This document shows positions 11,160-21,807 of a stretch of 64,000 bases of DNA, piece after piece. Under the pieces are notes generated by a model. It saw only the letters and a list, made by a program, of their open reading frames with translations. It did not search any database and had not been told where the DNA came from. Within the stretch, counting starts at the first letter, position 1. The number at the start of each line of letters is the position of its first letter. The position numbers and the translations under genes are program-made. Source of the DNA: Ustilaginoidea virens (taxonomy: Eukaryota; Ascomycota; Sordariomycetes; Hypocreales; Clavicipitaceae); NCBI RefSeq assembly GCF_000687475.1, contig NC_057320.1, positions 992,001 to 1,056,000 of the forward strand, written 5' to 3'.

Positions 11160-11505
11160 ACACACTCCAGGGCTCCATATATGACGGTCGTTCCAGATTC
11201 AGAGTCATGAGGTTCGTTACCAGGCGCGAATACAACACACTCCACGCTCCATATGTGACGGTCGTTCCAGAGTCAGAGGCTCGTCACCAGTCGCGAATAC
11301 AACACACTCCACGCTCCATATGTGACGGTCGTTCCAAAGTCAGAGGTTCGTCACCAGTCGCGAATACAGCACACTCCACACTCCATATGTGACGGTCGTT
11401 CCAAAGTCAGAGGTTCGTCACCAGTCGCGAATACAACACACTCCACGCTCCATATGTGACGGTCGTTCCAGAGTCAGAGGTTCGCCACCAGCCGCATTTT
11501 CTCGC
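11160..11505. repeat. Minisatellite: five tandem copies of a 67-bp unit
   Basis: The core TGACGGTCGTTCCAgAGTCA starts at 11182, 11256, 11323, 11390 and 11457. The last four copies are spaced exactly 67 bp apart; the first differs by 7 bp and is more diverged. Each unit includes ACACACTCCACGCTCCATATG, split around its middle here only by small substitutions. 67 is not a multiple of 3, so the short frames across it are artefacts. It lies just beyond the FAD synthase stop codon. Confidence 0.92.
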
Positions 11506-11533
11506 AAATACGCCCCCCACCTCCCCCGCACAA

Positions 11534-12450
11534 TCACACGTCACGGCCCAGCCGTTCCTCGTCGTCCCTCAGCAGCTCGTACGCGGGCTTGAACCGGGTC
11601 CCCTCGGCATCGACGGCAAGCGCAGGGTTGGGCCTGGTGTTTCCCACGCCGCCCAGGGACGAGTACCCTTGCTGGTAGAGGCTGCAGAAGGGAATGTCGA
11701 GGCGCAGGATGAAGGCCCAAATGTCGGCGTAGCGCCAGTCGAGGATGGGGTTGACCCGCATGTACTGCGGCCAGGAGGCGTCGGTCGGGGCGAAGCCGGC
11801 CAGGGACTCGCTGTGGGGATCGGTGCGCCGCGTGCCCATGAAGATGGCCCGCACGGAGGGCTTGTCGGCGCGGTAGGCCTCGAGGGCCTGGCGCATGGGG
11901 AGGGCGTAGCGCGCCAGGTCGAGGCGGTACTCGGCGGTGGTGGAGGCGACAAAGTCCTCGACCTCGGGGAAGGGATCCGGCGGGGCGATGTAGATGGCCT
12001 GTATGGTGGCGGGACGGGGGTCAACGGCGGCGGCGGCGGCGGCGGCGGCGGGTGCGCGCGTCGCGGGCAGGCAGGCGAGGATGAGGATGAGCAGGACGAG
12101 GCAGTCCTTGCCGCCGTTGTAGGAGAGCGAGAGCTCGTCGGGGCTAGCGACGGTGAGTCTTTCGAGGGCTTATATGTTTTTTTTATTTTTTTGGCGGGCC
12201 CCCTTTCGCGTATGAGGTAAGGGGGGGGGGGGCCGACGGGGCGAGGGGATTGAGGGCGGTGCAACACGTACGCGTAGCGGCGCAAGGCGTCGTCTACGAG
12301 GGCGACGGAGGCGCGGATCTGCTTCTGCAGGCTGGCGAGGGCTTTGTCGGGGTGCTCGAGCAGGGCGGCGATTTTGCGGCGCAGGGTGAAGCAGATGTCG
12401 GGGAGGGCGCGACCAGGCGCCGGCGACGCGGCATGGCCGTTTTGTGTCAT
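11534..12450 (-). CDS. FAD1: FAD synthase (FMN adenylyltransferase, PAPS-reductase fold)
   Basis: Two exons, 12450-12272 and 12158-11534, giving 267 residues. The intron (12271-12159, 113 nt) has a GTACGT donor and an AAAG acceptor and rebuilds the frame RRYA-LTVASPDE. The nucleotide-binding motif SYNGGKDC (residues 72-79) and the later GTRRTDP and DWRYADIW motifs are typical of eukaryotic Fad1, which joins FMN and ATP to give FAD in the cytosol. The length is normal. A pure Ala run (about residues 97-104, encoded near 12026-12056) sits just after the motif helix, where family members usually have a short loop. A proline-rich open frame covering 11569-12549 in another phase is a shadow of the GC-rich coding exon. 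Confidence 0.9.
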
Positions 12451-13604
12451 GAATGGGGACGGCGGGGTGCTGGGCGGATGGGGAAGGGGTTGATTTCGGC
12501 GGGGTTGGGCAAGACTGAGGCGGCCGGGAAGAAGAGGTCGTGTACACACATGATGATGTTGAGCTTGGGAGAGGAGGCGGAGGCGGAGGCGGAGGCGGAG
12601 GGGCGCGGAGGTCCGAGGACCAGGTTGGGGGGGGGGGGGGGTGGAGTGCCTGTCAAGTCAGCAAAGCCCCGGGCTCATCTGATTGGCAGGCGGGCCCTGC
12701 CCTGATCCTCGGCCCAGGGGAATGAACGCAAGGTGACTGGGAGGCCGGGCTGCCAGCCGCCAACTGCCCATCTGCCAGCTGCTGGCAATGCCCTGCCCTG
12801 CCCTGCCCTGCCCTGCCCTTGCACAACACCGTGCCGCCAACTTGCCATGCACATGGACGCGTCTTTTATTCCGCCACGCCATCCGAACCAAACTTGATGC
12901 CATCTGCCATCTGCCATCTGCCATCTGCCATCTCCCTCACGACCGGAAACAGACGGCCCTGGACTCCCCCTACACGGGGTCCTTGGACGGGTCGCTTCTC
13001 GACTCGAAGAACCCTGGTGTTGGTTTAACTTTTTTTTTTTTTTTTTTTAATTTTTTTGTGTTTCATGTTCGCCAGGCTTTCTTCCCAGCAGTCTGGTGAA
13101 AACCGCGTTCCGAAACTCCAGCTCGGATGGGTCATTCGTGCGCACCCTCAGTTGGTACTTTTCAATTCAAGCGTGTTTTGCCCGCTTTTATAGTGCGCAC
13201 CGGGCTGTCCGTCGGGGTTGAGCACCTCGGCTCCCCTGACGATGTGGTCCCAGAAGCCGTTGGGTCGGCGATGGATGCAGACAGCCTCATATGCAGAAGC
13301 CGCGGCCGCTGTTGCGAGGGCCAGGATGGAAAAGCGCCTCTTCAAGGCAAAAAAATATGGTGTGTGTGCGAGTGGCATGGAGGGAGGGGGGGGGGGGGGG
13401 CCGATTTGGCTGGACAGACACGCATGGTGTAGCCGTTGCAGGATTTATACTATCGAGAGAAGAGCATGGATTTTGGCTTTTCCCCTGTGGCGTCGTCGCA
13501 AACTTTCCGCCTGGGACAGCCGCCAAAAGTGAGCACTCGAAGGAGTCCATCTACCCACTTTTTACATGCATACTCATCAACCTCGAGACTTTTTCCCCCC
13601 TCTC
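12451..13604. other. Intergenic region, 1.15 kb
   Basis: It holds the FAD synthase promoter and the 3' flank of the esterase gene. Simple repeats dominate: GGAGGC hexamers (about 12570-12600), a G run (12628-12641), CCCTG pentamers (about 12789-12819), TGCCATC heptamers (about 12901-12932), a T run (13029-13049) and a G run (13386-13400). No gene is recognised. Confidence 0.55.
12789..12935. repeat. Two short tandem arrays: CCCTG pentamer and TGCCATC heptamer
   Basis: Five to six CCCTG-type units near 12789-12819, then four TGCCATC-type units near 12901-12932. Both are non-coding. Confidence 0.75.
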
Positions 13605-14620
13605 TCATGGCTTGGTGTGCTTGTTCAAAAAGCCCACCACCCTCAACGACACATCGGGAAGCTGGGAATCGGGACCGGGCCACGGGTGGCCCATGCCGTC
13701 GACTTTGATGTGTTCCAAGCCATCAGCTACGCCCTGGCACTTGTACCGGACATCATGAACGCCATTGCCCAGGTCTTTCTCCTGCGGGGCGTCACACTTG
13801 TTCCGCAGAGACCACCTGCGGACCCAGTCGGCGACGGAGGGCAGAGGACCACCACTGCCGTCCTTGGTCGGGGCGTACGGGATGGTCTTGTCGCCAGTGC
13901 CGTGGACCTCGAACATGGGGAGCGGCGACCGAGCGGGGTGGCAGTCCTGGTTCCCTTTGACGTCGGTGTAGAAGGCGCCCGAGATGGGGGCAAAGGCGGC
14001 AAACTGGCCGCCGTGGTCGGGAGAGCAGGCCAGGGTGCCGACAAAGCCGCCGCCGTTGGAGTGCCCGGTGGCGTAGACTCGGGATTCTTTGACGCAGTAG
14101 TCGCTCTTGATGTGATTGACGAGGTCGGTGGTGAAGACCTTGTCGCTGACGCCTTTTCTGGCGTAGCTGGGGCCCTGCCATGCTTTCTGCCGTCCGTTCA
14201 GCGTGACTGACCTGGCAAAAGGAGGACGAGGAGGGGTGCAAGACGTTGTTGCATCCGTGGGGAGTTTGGGTATGGGGGGGGGGGGGGGGGGGGGGTGGGA
14301 TTTCTTACATCGAGACCCGCGGGGTACACGACAATCATGTCAGGGTTGACGGTCTCGTTGGAGAAGTTGGTCTGCAATTCGAATTTGTCGGGGTTGTTGC
14401 CGTGGCCGTGGTAGGCAATCAGCAACGGCTTGGCCGTCTTCGAGTCGTAGCTGAGCGGGAGATGGATCCGATACGTTCGCAGGCCACCGCTGCTCTGAAT
14501 GCTGAACTCTCTGGTATGGCCGACAAAGTCGTGGGTTTTGCCGCATCCGGCCGAGCCGCCCTGAGCCTTGGTGATTGCCAGGGAGAGGAGGAGGGCGGTC
14601 AAGTTGCAGAAAGCCGGCAT
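13605..14620 (-). CDS. Secreted feruloyl-esterase-like enzyme (LpqC / PHB-depolymerase esterase family)
   Basis: Two exons, 14620-14309 and 14186-13605, giving 297 residues. A hydrophobic signal peptide occupies about residues 1-20 (MPAFCNLTALLLSLAITKAQ). Exon 1 ends YPAGLD and exon 2 begins KAWQGPSYA, which restores the conserved YPxGxDxxWQG stretch of the family. The nucleophile elbow GHSNGGG gives Ser147; HGTGDKTIPY and GMGHPWPG carry the likely catalytic Asp and His. Several Cys suggest disulfides. Fungal members release ferulic acid from plant cell-wall polysaccharide, although related enzymes act on acetylxylan or polyhydroxybutyrate. The intron (14308-14187, GTAAGA donor, CAG acceptor) contains a 22-nt homopolymer. 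No carbohydrate-binding module is visible. Confidence 0.87.
14274..14295. repeat. Poly-G (plus strand) tract inside the esterase intron
   Basis: Twenty-two G on the plus strand, so a C run in the pre-mRNA intron just downstream of the 5' splice site. Confidence 0.88.
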
Positions 14621-15019
14621 GATGGCGCGCGAGACTGTCTGTCGTTGGTCTCGCCAGAGGGGGTTGATTGGTGTCGTGTCTGGGTGAGCGGCAGCCGCAC
14701 AAAGACATGCGTGCGCATATATACTACACCTCCCTCCCAGGAAAGCAGGAAAGGACGGAGTACTGCCGTCATGCACGCATCAGGCATCACGCATCACGGG
14801 CTGAGTCAGACCCGTCAGCGTGAGCCGCGGTGCCGTGGCCACGTGGCCAGGTGGGCGGCGGCGTAGTCGTCATCGGTCGGATCAGGATCAGGGCCGCGAG
14901 TGACGTGAAGACGGAGAAAACGCACCAGACAGCCAAGCCAGATGCGGACGCGGATGCTGCTCCGCTTGTCTTGTCGCACGTCGTAAATCAATCGTTGGAT
15001 GATCGAGGTTGGGGGTTGG

Positions 15020-15068
15020 AAGGTGGGGATGGAAGGTGGGGATGGAAGGTGGGGATGGAAGGTGGGGA
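15020..15068. repeat. 13-bp tandem repeat (GGTGGGGATGGAA), about four copies
   Basis: Near-perfect units of ggtggggatggaa, ending in a partial copy. Non-coding and purine-rich on the plus strand. Confidence 0.88.
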
Positions 15069-16178
15069 AAGATATATCAATGGCGTCTGCCACCGCCACG
15101 AGTTCGGCACAGCGGCAATGCTACGTCGGGCCTTTTGGATGGGTAGTCTGACCCTAACGAACCATGCACGGATGGTCCAAGGAGACGACGACGGAGAGAG
15201 TCTGGTAGGAAGCCAGGGTGGCCACTCTTCCTCTGGTGGCATCGTGGCATCGTGGCACCGTCTAGACCATCGATAGTGCACATGGCACTCCGTACACAAG
15301 TAGTCCGTACATAGCCTACCTTACCTAATCTGTACAAAGTCAGACCGGCTCGGGATTGGGCTGGTCAAGCTTGGAGGCTTGGATTAGTCACCTGCCTGCC
15401 CCTTGTCATGTGACCTCCATGATAGCAGAGCAAGTAGGAATACCCAGTACTCCGTACCCGCGCCAACTCGGCTCGTCATCAGTCATCTTCTGACAGATTC
15501 CGGAATCCATCCAGACTGGCTTGCTGTGTGGTTCAACAAGGGACAAGCTGGCGGCAGCTCTGTTCAACATGTTGCTGCCGGGACGCCACGGCGCTGCTGC
15601 CCCTCAGCACTTCTGGGCCCGTCGGGCAATGCTGTATGATGCTGTATGATGCTTGATAATGCTGGATAATGCTGGTTGGTGCCGCGTGCCCCAAGCCCAT
15701 GCCGCAGGACTGCGGTGGGAAAACCTAGAAAGCATACAAGGTTCACGACCCAGCCGTGCGGTTTATTGTCCTGGACTGCATGCAGAGCAAACATAAGCGT
15801 AACCTGCGCCTCGGCACAAGCACATACGACCACAGCCGCCAGCAGACATCAGGATCCCGTCCGATCTCCCACGATAACCTGGCGAGCGCTGGATTAGTAG
15901 TTGGGTCGGTGACGACCAGCGAATACCCGGTGTTGTATGTGTAGCTGTTCTTTTTTGCCCCTTCCTCCCCATGCCTAAACGCCCTATGGTGTTGCTTGCT
16001 GCTGGCTGACTGTCAATTGTCATGTCTTGTCATGTCATGCATGTCGTGCATTGCTGGCCGACAGACTTGGCCCTTCGTTGCTTGCATGGCCCATTCTGCT
16101 TCAAGACTGCATGATGCAAGACAGACCGCCATCCACAAGCCAATCGGTTGCCGGAATCGTATAGCAAATCCTGTTGTT

Positions 16179-16237
16179 GCAGCACGAATGCAGCACAAAT
16201 GCAGAACAAATGCAGAACAAATGCAGAACAAATGCAG
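16179..16237. repeat. 11-bp tandem repeat (GCAGAACAAAT), five copies
   Basis: Units start at about 16179, 16190, 16201, 16212 and 16223. The last three are identical and the first two carry one or two substitutions. Confidence 0.88.
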
Positions 16238-16708
16238 GCCAGCACTTGACATCACGTATCCAATGTTTCCATCCACGACATGACGGGCAAGAGCCGGAAA
16301 TCGTTGGACCGCAAGTCACGTGTAGCTAGTGCACGCTCCTCAGTGCATGAGCCAGCGCCATGCCGCCATTGGCAAGTGCCAAGCGGCAGGCAGCCTCGAA
16401 TCTGAAACCCGTCCGTCCGTAATTGTTGTTGTCGTTCCCCCGATCGGGCCTGTGGGGCCCGGCCGGTTGTCGTGACAACCATGCTTCGGCCTATCACGAC
16501 GGGGGATTCAACGCCTCGCTTCCCTCGCTTTTGTCGCTCTCGCTCGTCGCTCAGACTAAACAGTGGCAGTGGAGCATATCCGCGCCCTCGTCGCCAGCGT
16601 CATTCTCTCTCCTCTTGTCTCCGGCTCTCGCCTCAGTAGTCTTTTCTGTCCCTCTTGCTTGCGGGCCATACATATCGTGTCCGGTTTGCAAGGCGCCCCG
16701 TCCCCCTT

Positions 16709-16729
16709 CCCCCCCCCCCCCCCCCCCCC
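16709..16729. repeat. Poly-C tract, 21 nt
   Basis: Twenty-one C about 400 nt upstream of the Ase1 start codon, on the coding strand. Confidence 0.88.
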
Positions 16730-17135
16730 GCGGATGGGCTTCATTTTTTTGAGCGCCGGAAACCTCAGCATTACATGTTACGTGTATCATGATTCATGAC
16801 TCTTCGCCTCGACCAAAGTCCAGGAACAGAGCATCGACGAGGCAGAGGAACCAATAGCAGCCCGCCACAAAGTCAACACCACCTTGGCTGAAGCGCGCAG
16901 ACCGCAGCAGCCGTAGACGCCTAGAGAAGAGAACCCCCGGGCCGCATAGTAGGCGACGCATCATTCCAGCCGGGTCAGGAGCACCAAAGAAAGCACCAAT
17001 CCGCGTCATACTTGGTTCTGCACGCACAGTCACCCACAGTCACCTCCGCTGACGGCTGCGGGGCGGCATTCAGAATCACAAGGGTCTGAACTTCACTGCC
17101 CGTTTGTTTTCGCGCGTGGCACGGCGACAAAGATT

Positions 17136-19665
17136 ATGGATACCAGCTATCTGGCCAAGCAGGTCAGCAGCAGCATAGCTCAGCTGCACGGCCTGTTTGA
17201 TGAAATTGGCGTTCCGGACCATGAACGCGAGGCCCGGGAGACAGAGGTGAGGAACCAAGGCTCTGGCCTGGCAATCGCCGGGCAACCACTCGTCGTGCTG
17301 CGTCGAAGCTGACATGATGGCGTCAAACCCCCCGCCCTTCCTTCCTCCAACCTCAGCTCTTCACAGCGCTTTCAGAGGCTCTTAGCAGCCAAGTGCGTCT
17401 TGTCACGGCAGAAAAAAAGGAAATGGTCGACGAGGCCAAGAAGATCATCACCACCATCCGCCAAATGGAGGCTTCGCTCGATGGCTCCAACTCTCGGCGA
17501 GCCGAGCTTCAAGACGACGACGAATTCAAAATCACCTATCCTCTGAATCGTTGCTTGCAAGCGCTCCAAGAAAAACATGCGCAAATAAGCCGTCTTCATA
17601 GAGAACGGTTCGAGCAAGTCAAAAGTAATCCATCCATCTGTCCTGTCAGCTCAGCTTTGCTACGTGCAAGGAGCCCCCCGTTTTGCTAACCCCTGCTGGC
17701 TGCACAGAACTCGTCGAGGCACTCGAGTCTTACTCGTTACATCTCGAGCCAACCTTTGTTCAGATTGCCCTGCCTCCAACTGGACCAATCCAATCGATGC
17801 CGCCCACGTTTGACATCTCCAACTCCTATGTCGACCGACTGGATGCTGAATTCACCCGGGTCTATGACGAGTATGCCCGCCGCATCGCGTCGGTGCAGGC
17901 CTTGTCCAACCAGGTCATTCAGCTTTGGGCGGAGCTTGGCACTCCGCAGGCTCAACAAGACGGCGCAATCGTCAAGTACTATAGGGACGCTCCGGAACAG
18001 CTGGGCTTGCACCAGGAAGACCTCGATCGCCTCCAGCAAAAGCGGGATGGGCTAGCGGAGCAAAAGAGGAATCGAGAGAAGCGACTACGCGACCTCAGAG
18101 CCTCTGTCGAGGCCTTGTGGCTGAAGCTGGGCATCGACGAGGGGGAGACCAAGGCCTTTGTCAACCGGAACCGGGGTTGCGGCCTGCGCCAGATCAACGA
18201 GTTTGAAGACGAGCTGTCGCGCTTGAACGAGCTGAAGAGGGAGAACCTCCACCTCTTTGTCGAGGACGCCAGGCTCAAGCTCCAGGAACTGTGGGACTCG
18301 CTATACTTTTCCGAAGACGAGATGCTCGAGTTTACGCCGGCATTCTCCGACGTCTACAGCGACGCGTTGCTGGAGGCTCACGAGCGCGAGGTGGCACGGC
18401 TGGAAGCACTCAAGGAGCAGCGGGCGCCCATGCTCGCCATCGTGGACCGGCACAAGAGCCTCATAAAGGATAGGGATGACCTGGCCGCTTCGAGCCAGGA
18501 CGCGTCTCGGCTGATGATGCGCGGCCAAAAGGGTGAGAAGAGAGACCCGGGGAAGCTGCTCAGGGAGGAAAAGATGCGCAAGCGCATCGCCAAGGAGCTG
18601 CCCAAGGTGTCGGCCGAAGTCCGCAAGACGCTCGAACGGTGGGAGGACGAATACGGACGCCCGTTCCTGGTGTTTGGTGAGCGATACCTGGATGAGCTGG
18701 AACCCGAGGACCCGAGGAAGGCTGGCCCGACTTCGCGATCCAAGACGCCAGCAGGGCCGCCGCCGTCAACGGCAAAGGCACCCAAGTCGGCGGGACTCCT
18801 GGCAAGGGCCAACAGCGCGAGGGCCGTGCCGCCCCGCTCCATGACCAAGACGCCGACGGCGACGAGCCGCGCCGTGGCAAGGAAGCTGCAGTCCCCCGGC
18901 AAGACCAACAAGGCAGGGGACGGCGCAGGGAGCCCGTCGAGAATACCTGCTCGCGTGCCCCTGTCAAACTTGAAGCACGGCAGCAACTCTCCCGAGCGGC
19001 CTCGTCCGGAATCCAGAGGCGAGACTCTCCGCAACGGTGCGCCTGTCCGCGCTCCTCCGCCCAAAATGCGGGACCTGAAGGTGGTTCCCGAACTGCAAAC
19101 GCCCAAGAATCCGTACAGGGGTGCCGGCATCGAGTCGAGCATCGTCCGACAAGTGGACCCGGAAGACGTGTACGACGACGGGGCCCAAACATCAAGGGTC
19201 ATTCGATCCAACTCGAACCAGTCGAATCGGTCCAACCAGTCCAGTCAGTCCAACCTTGTCCAGCACCGGTACAACGAGGACACGTACGGTGAGGGACATG
19301 ATGACCGGTACGGTGATGGCTACGCAACTATCCGGGTGCCTCGCTCCCGATGCCCGCAGGCCCTTCCGCCAAGGCAGACATCCAACACCTCCCACACCTC
19401 AACAGCCATCTCCGGGTCCGAGAACTGGGAGACGTATGATGACAATAGCGAGCCGGAACCGGACGCGTCGGAAGACTACTATGCCAAGCTTCGAGCCGCG
19501 CGCAGCAAGAGGTATGAGCCCGAGCAGGGCCACGTCCCTAGCGGCCAGGCCAAACGGCTGAGGGGGATATCCCGGACACCTTATGCGGGGGGGCCTGTCG
19601 CGGTTGATCACGAGGGGAACCGAATCGTTTCGGGCAGCGAGTGGACCGACGAAGACGTGTTTTGA
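17136..19665 (+). CDS. ASE1: Anaphase spindle-midzone microtubule bundler Ase1/PRC1/MAP65
   Basis: Three exons, 17136-17246, 17357-17624 and 17708-19665, giving 778 residues. Both introns have standard signals (GTGAGG, GTAATC; CAG acceptors) and rebuild continuous coiled coil (EREARETE-LFTAL and FEQVKK-LVEAL). The first 450 or so residues are long charged helices, matching the dimer rod and spectrin-like domain. The family signature RPFLVFGERYLDE lies near the end of the folded part. The C-terminal third is a basic, Ser/Pro-rich disordered tail of the type that carries Cdk sites and microtubule affinity, with an Asn/Ser-Gln repeat (SNQSNRSNQSSQSN). Ase1 crosslinks antiparallel microtubules at the midzone. 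Length and domain order look complete. Confidence 0.9.
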
Positions 19666-21246
19666 AAGTCGGGCGCATTGCTGTTACGTGCGCGTGGTTT
19701 TTTTTTTTTTTTTGTCTTCCCCCACCGGATGACTGACGGCATGGCGACGTGTTGCATTTGTCTGATGTTGTATATGCTCACCATGGGGACAGCTTGACGA
19801 GATTTACGCATGACGCCAGTCATTTTTCGACTCTTGATCTTTTTTCTTCCCTTTTTTTTGTTTTTTTGGCGCTTTCTGCCTTGGCTCTCTGTTGGTTTTT
19901 ACGAGGCAAACCGGGGCCCCCGGGTCTACAAGGCTGCTTGCTGTCCTGAAACAACAGGGTGTCCTTGCCGCCTCTTCACTTTCGGCGTATCCATCTTTAG
20001 TGAGCGCCAGGAGCATCGGCTGCATATCTCAACAGCACATGACGCACGTCGTATCCAACAAGGAGCTTTTGCTTGCCGGCCCCTTGCCCATGTTTGTCGG
20101 GCCGGAGTCTGCGCTCTGCAAAGATAACGAGGGTGGCATTGGGAAGAGCGGAGGCCCGCGAAAGCCATCATTAGACCACCGCAAAGCTTTAGGTGGCCAT
20201 GTCGAGTAAGGGGTCCGTCTTTGTGGTCCCCTTTTTTATTTTTTTTTTTATTCCGTCGTCATTTTCGTCTTGGTAAAATAACGGGGGGGAAACGGATGGA
20301 AGAAAGGGGGAGCGTGGTGGTTGGTTTGTTAGTGCTGCAGGGGGCGGGTTGGGTGCATTGGGAAGCCGGCGTCTCGTGGCTGACATTTTTGTGTATTTGT
20401 ATCGGGCTAGCACGCTAGGTCGGGCAACTGAGCGGAAGCGGCGGATCGTCGAGTTCTCTCCTGACGCTGGACTCTGGACTCTTGACGCTGCGGCGTCAGT
20501 GAAGATGAGCACTTACTTGCTCCGTGAAGAAGCAGACAGCAAACACGGCGTATCTAGCAGGTCTCTACTGTGTGCCTTGCACAGTGGCGGTGTACGGGCC
20601 AGCTGGCACGGCGCGGCGTCGCGTCCGCTACTGCCACGGTGCAAAAATGCAAAAAATGCACAGTGCAGTCAGTACAGAGCCCAGTATGCAGCGTCCGTCA
20701 CGTGCCGTGTGACGGCGACCTCCCAAGTGTCCGTTGTCGGGTCGCCGGTCAGTCACTGGTGGTGCCTTGGCGAGGTCCGGCGGCGGCCTGATTGGCTACC
20801 GGGGGCCGCCCCTGGCACGTGTCTGTGCGATGCCCGCGCGCACTGTACGACATGACGTGACTCCGCGCGTCCCGAGCGGCCCGTGGGTTTTGCAACGCGC
20901 GCACGATTCGCGACCCCTCGTTTTCGCTGGTCTTGCTTTGTCTTTTAACTCGTCTGGCCTGTGTTTGCTCGTCTTACCCTCGTCTTAACCCTCGCCTTCC
21001 CTCGTCTGCCCCTTTCCAAAGCAACTTTGGCCACGTCGCCCCCCAAGCCTCCGTCTCCTGGGCTCGTCCTTCGCTTGCACCCACGTGCGTCTTGCCGACT
21101 CGACCGAACCCGGAAATCCCAACCCAAGCCCATCCATCCATCACCCAACAAAAAACCGTACCGATCGGGGGAGAAAAAAAAAAAAAAAGGAAGAAAAAAT
21201 AAACCCCCCGCCAAATGTCGTAGCGGGCCCCGTTCCCCTCCCGGCG
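19666..21246. other. Intergenic region, 1.6 kb
   Basis: The Ase1 3' flank (T run at 19699-19713) and the presumed promoter and leader of the EH-domain gene. T runs occur at 19849-19867 and 20230-20249. An A-rich stretch (21174-21199) directly precedes the chosen start codon. No gene is recognised. Confidence 0.5.
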
Positions 21247-21752
21247 ATGAACCATGCCGCACCCTTCCACCGCCCCGGCTCGCCCGCCGCCGCCGCCGCT
21301 GCTCTGAAGGGAGCGTCGCTGGCGTTTCAGCGCGCCTCGCCGCCCGGCGATTGCGGCCAGCGCCAAAAGGAGGATTCGGCCGAGGCTCTCACGGCCGCCA
21401 GCTCGGCCGGCCGGCTGCTGAGCCCGCTCGCCGGCCCTCTGGCGCAGCTGGATCGGAGCAGCGCGAGCTTGATTGCGGCGGCTCGGGCGGCTGGGCGGAA
21501 AGCGAGCGCCGGCGAGGCCGTCGACTCGGAGAGCATCGCCCCCACGGGCAGCTTGATATCCATGTTTGAGCGGGCCCGCGACGGGGCAGAGCGCGCTGGC
21601 GCGTCGGCCTCGCTGCCGCAACCGTCTGGCGGCGCGCCCGCCATGCCTGCCCCTGCCGGGAACCACCGGCCGCCGGCTCCGAAGAGCAGCAGGAGCTCCG
21701 AGAAAATCTCGGCCATGCCCATGCCCAAGCCGAAGCTGCTGCTGCAAGCCCT

Positions 21753-21807
<55 letters not shown>

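Larger units (their letters stand above)
10545..11533. other. Convergent intergenic region between PTR2 and FAD synthase
   Basis: This is the 3' flank of both neighbouring genes. It holds an A-rich block ending in a 40-nt A run (10992-11031) and a five-copy 67-bp minisatellite (about 11160-11505), which stops about 30 bp short of the FAD synthase stop codon. No gene is recognised. Confidence 0.7.
14621..17135. other. Intergenic region, 2.5 kb, divergent promoters of the esterase and Ase1
   Basis: I can support no gene. Features seen: a 13-bp repeat (15020-15068), CTCCGTAC motifs (14753-14763, 15288-15296, 15301-15310, 15446-15459), TGTATGATGC-like repeats (15630-15670), an 11-bp repeat (16179-16237) and a 21-nt C run (16709-16729). 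Confidence 0.5.

Noticed and set aside
11160..11505. CRISPR-like array
   Set aside because: The units are directly adjacent with no unique spacers, and this is a eukaryotic genome; it is a minisatellite.
11569..12549. 326-codon Ser/Pro-rich frame in the FAD synthase region
   Set aside because: Its first part is the true exon 1, but after 12272 it leaves the gene frame and becomes Pro/Ser-rich nonsense. Splicing restores the FAD synthase motifs.
4528..14620. P450, peptide transporter, FAD synthase and esterase as a secondary-metabolite gene cluster
   Set aside because: No polyketide synthase, peptide synthetase, terpene cyclase or DMATS gene is present. The genes point in different directions with 1-2.5 kb gaps, and FAD synthase is housekeeping.
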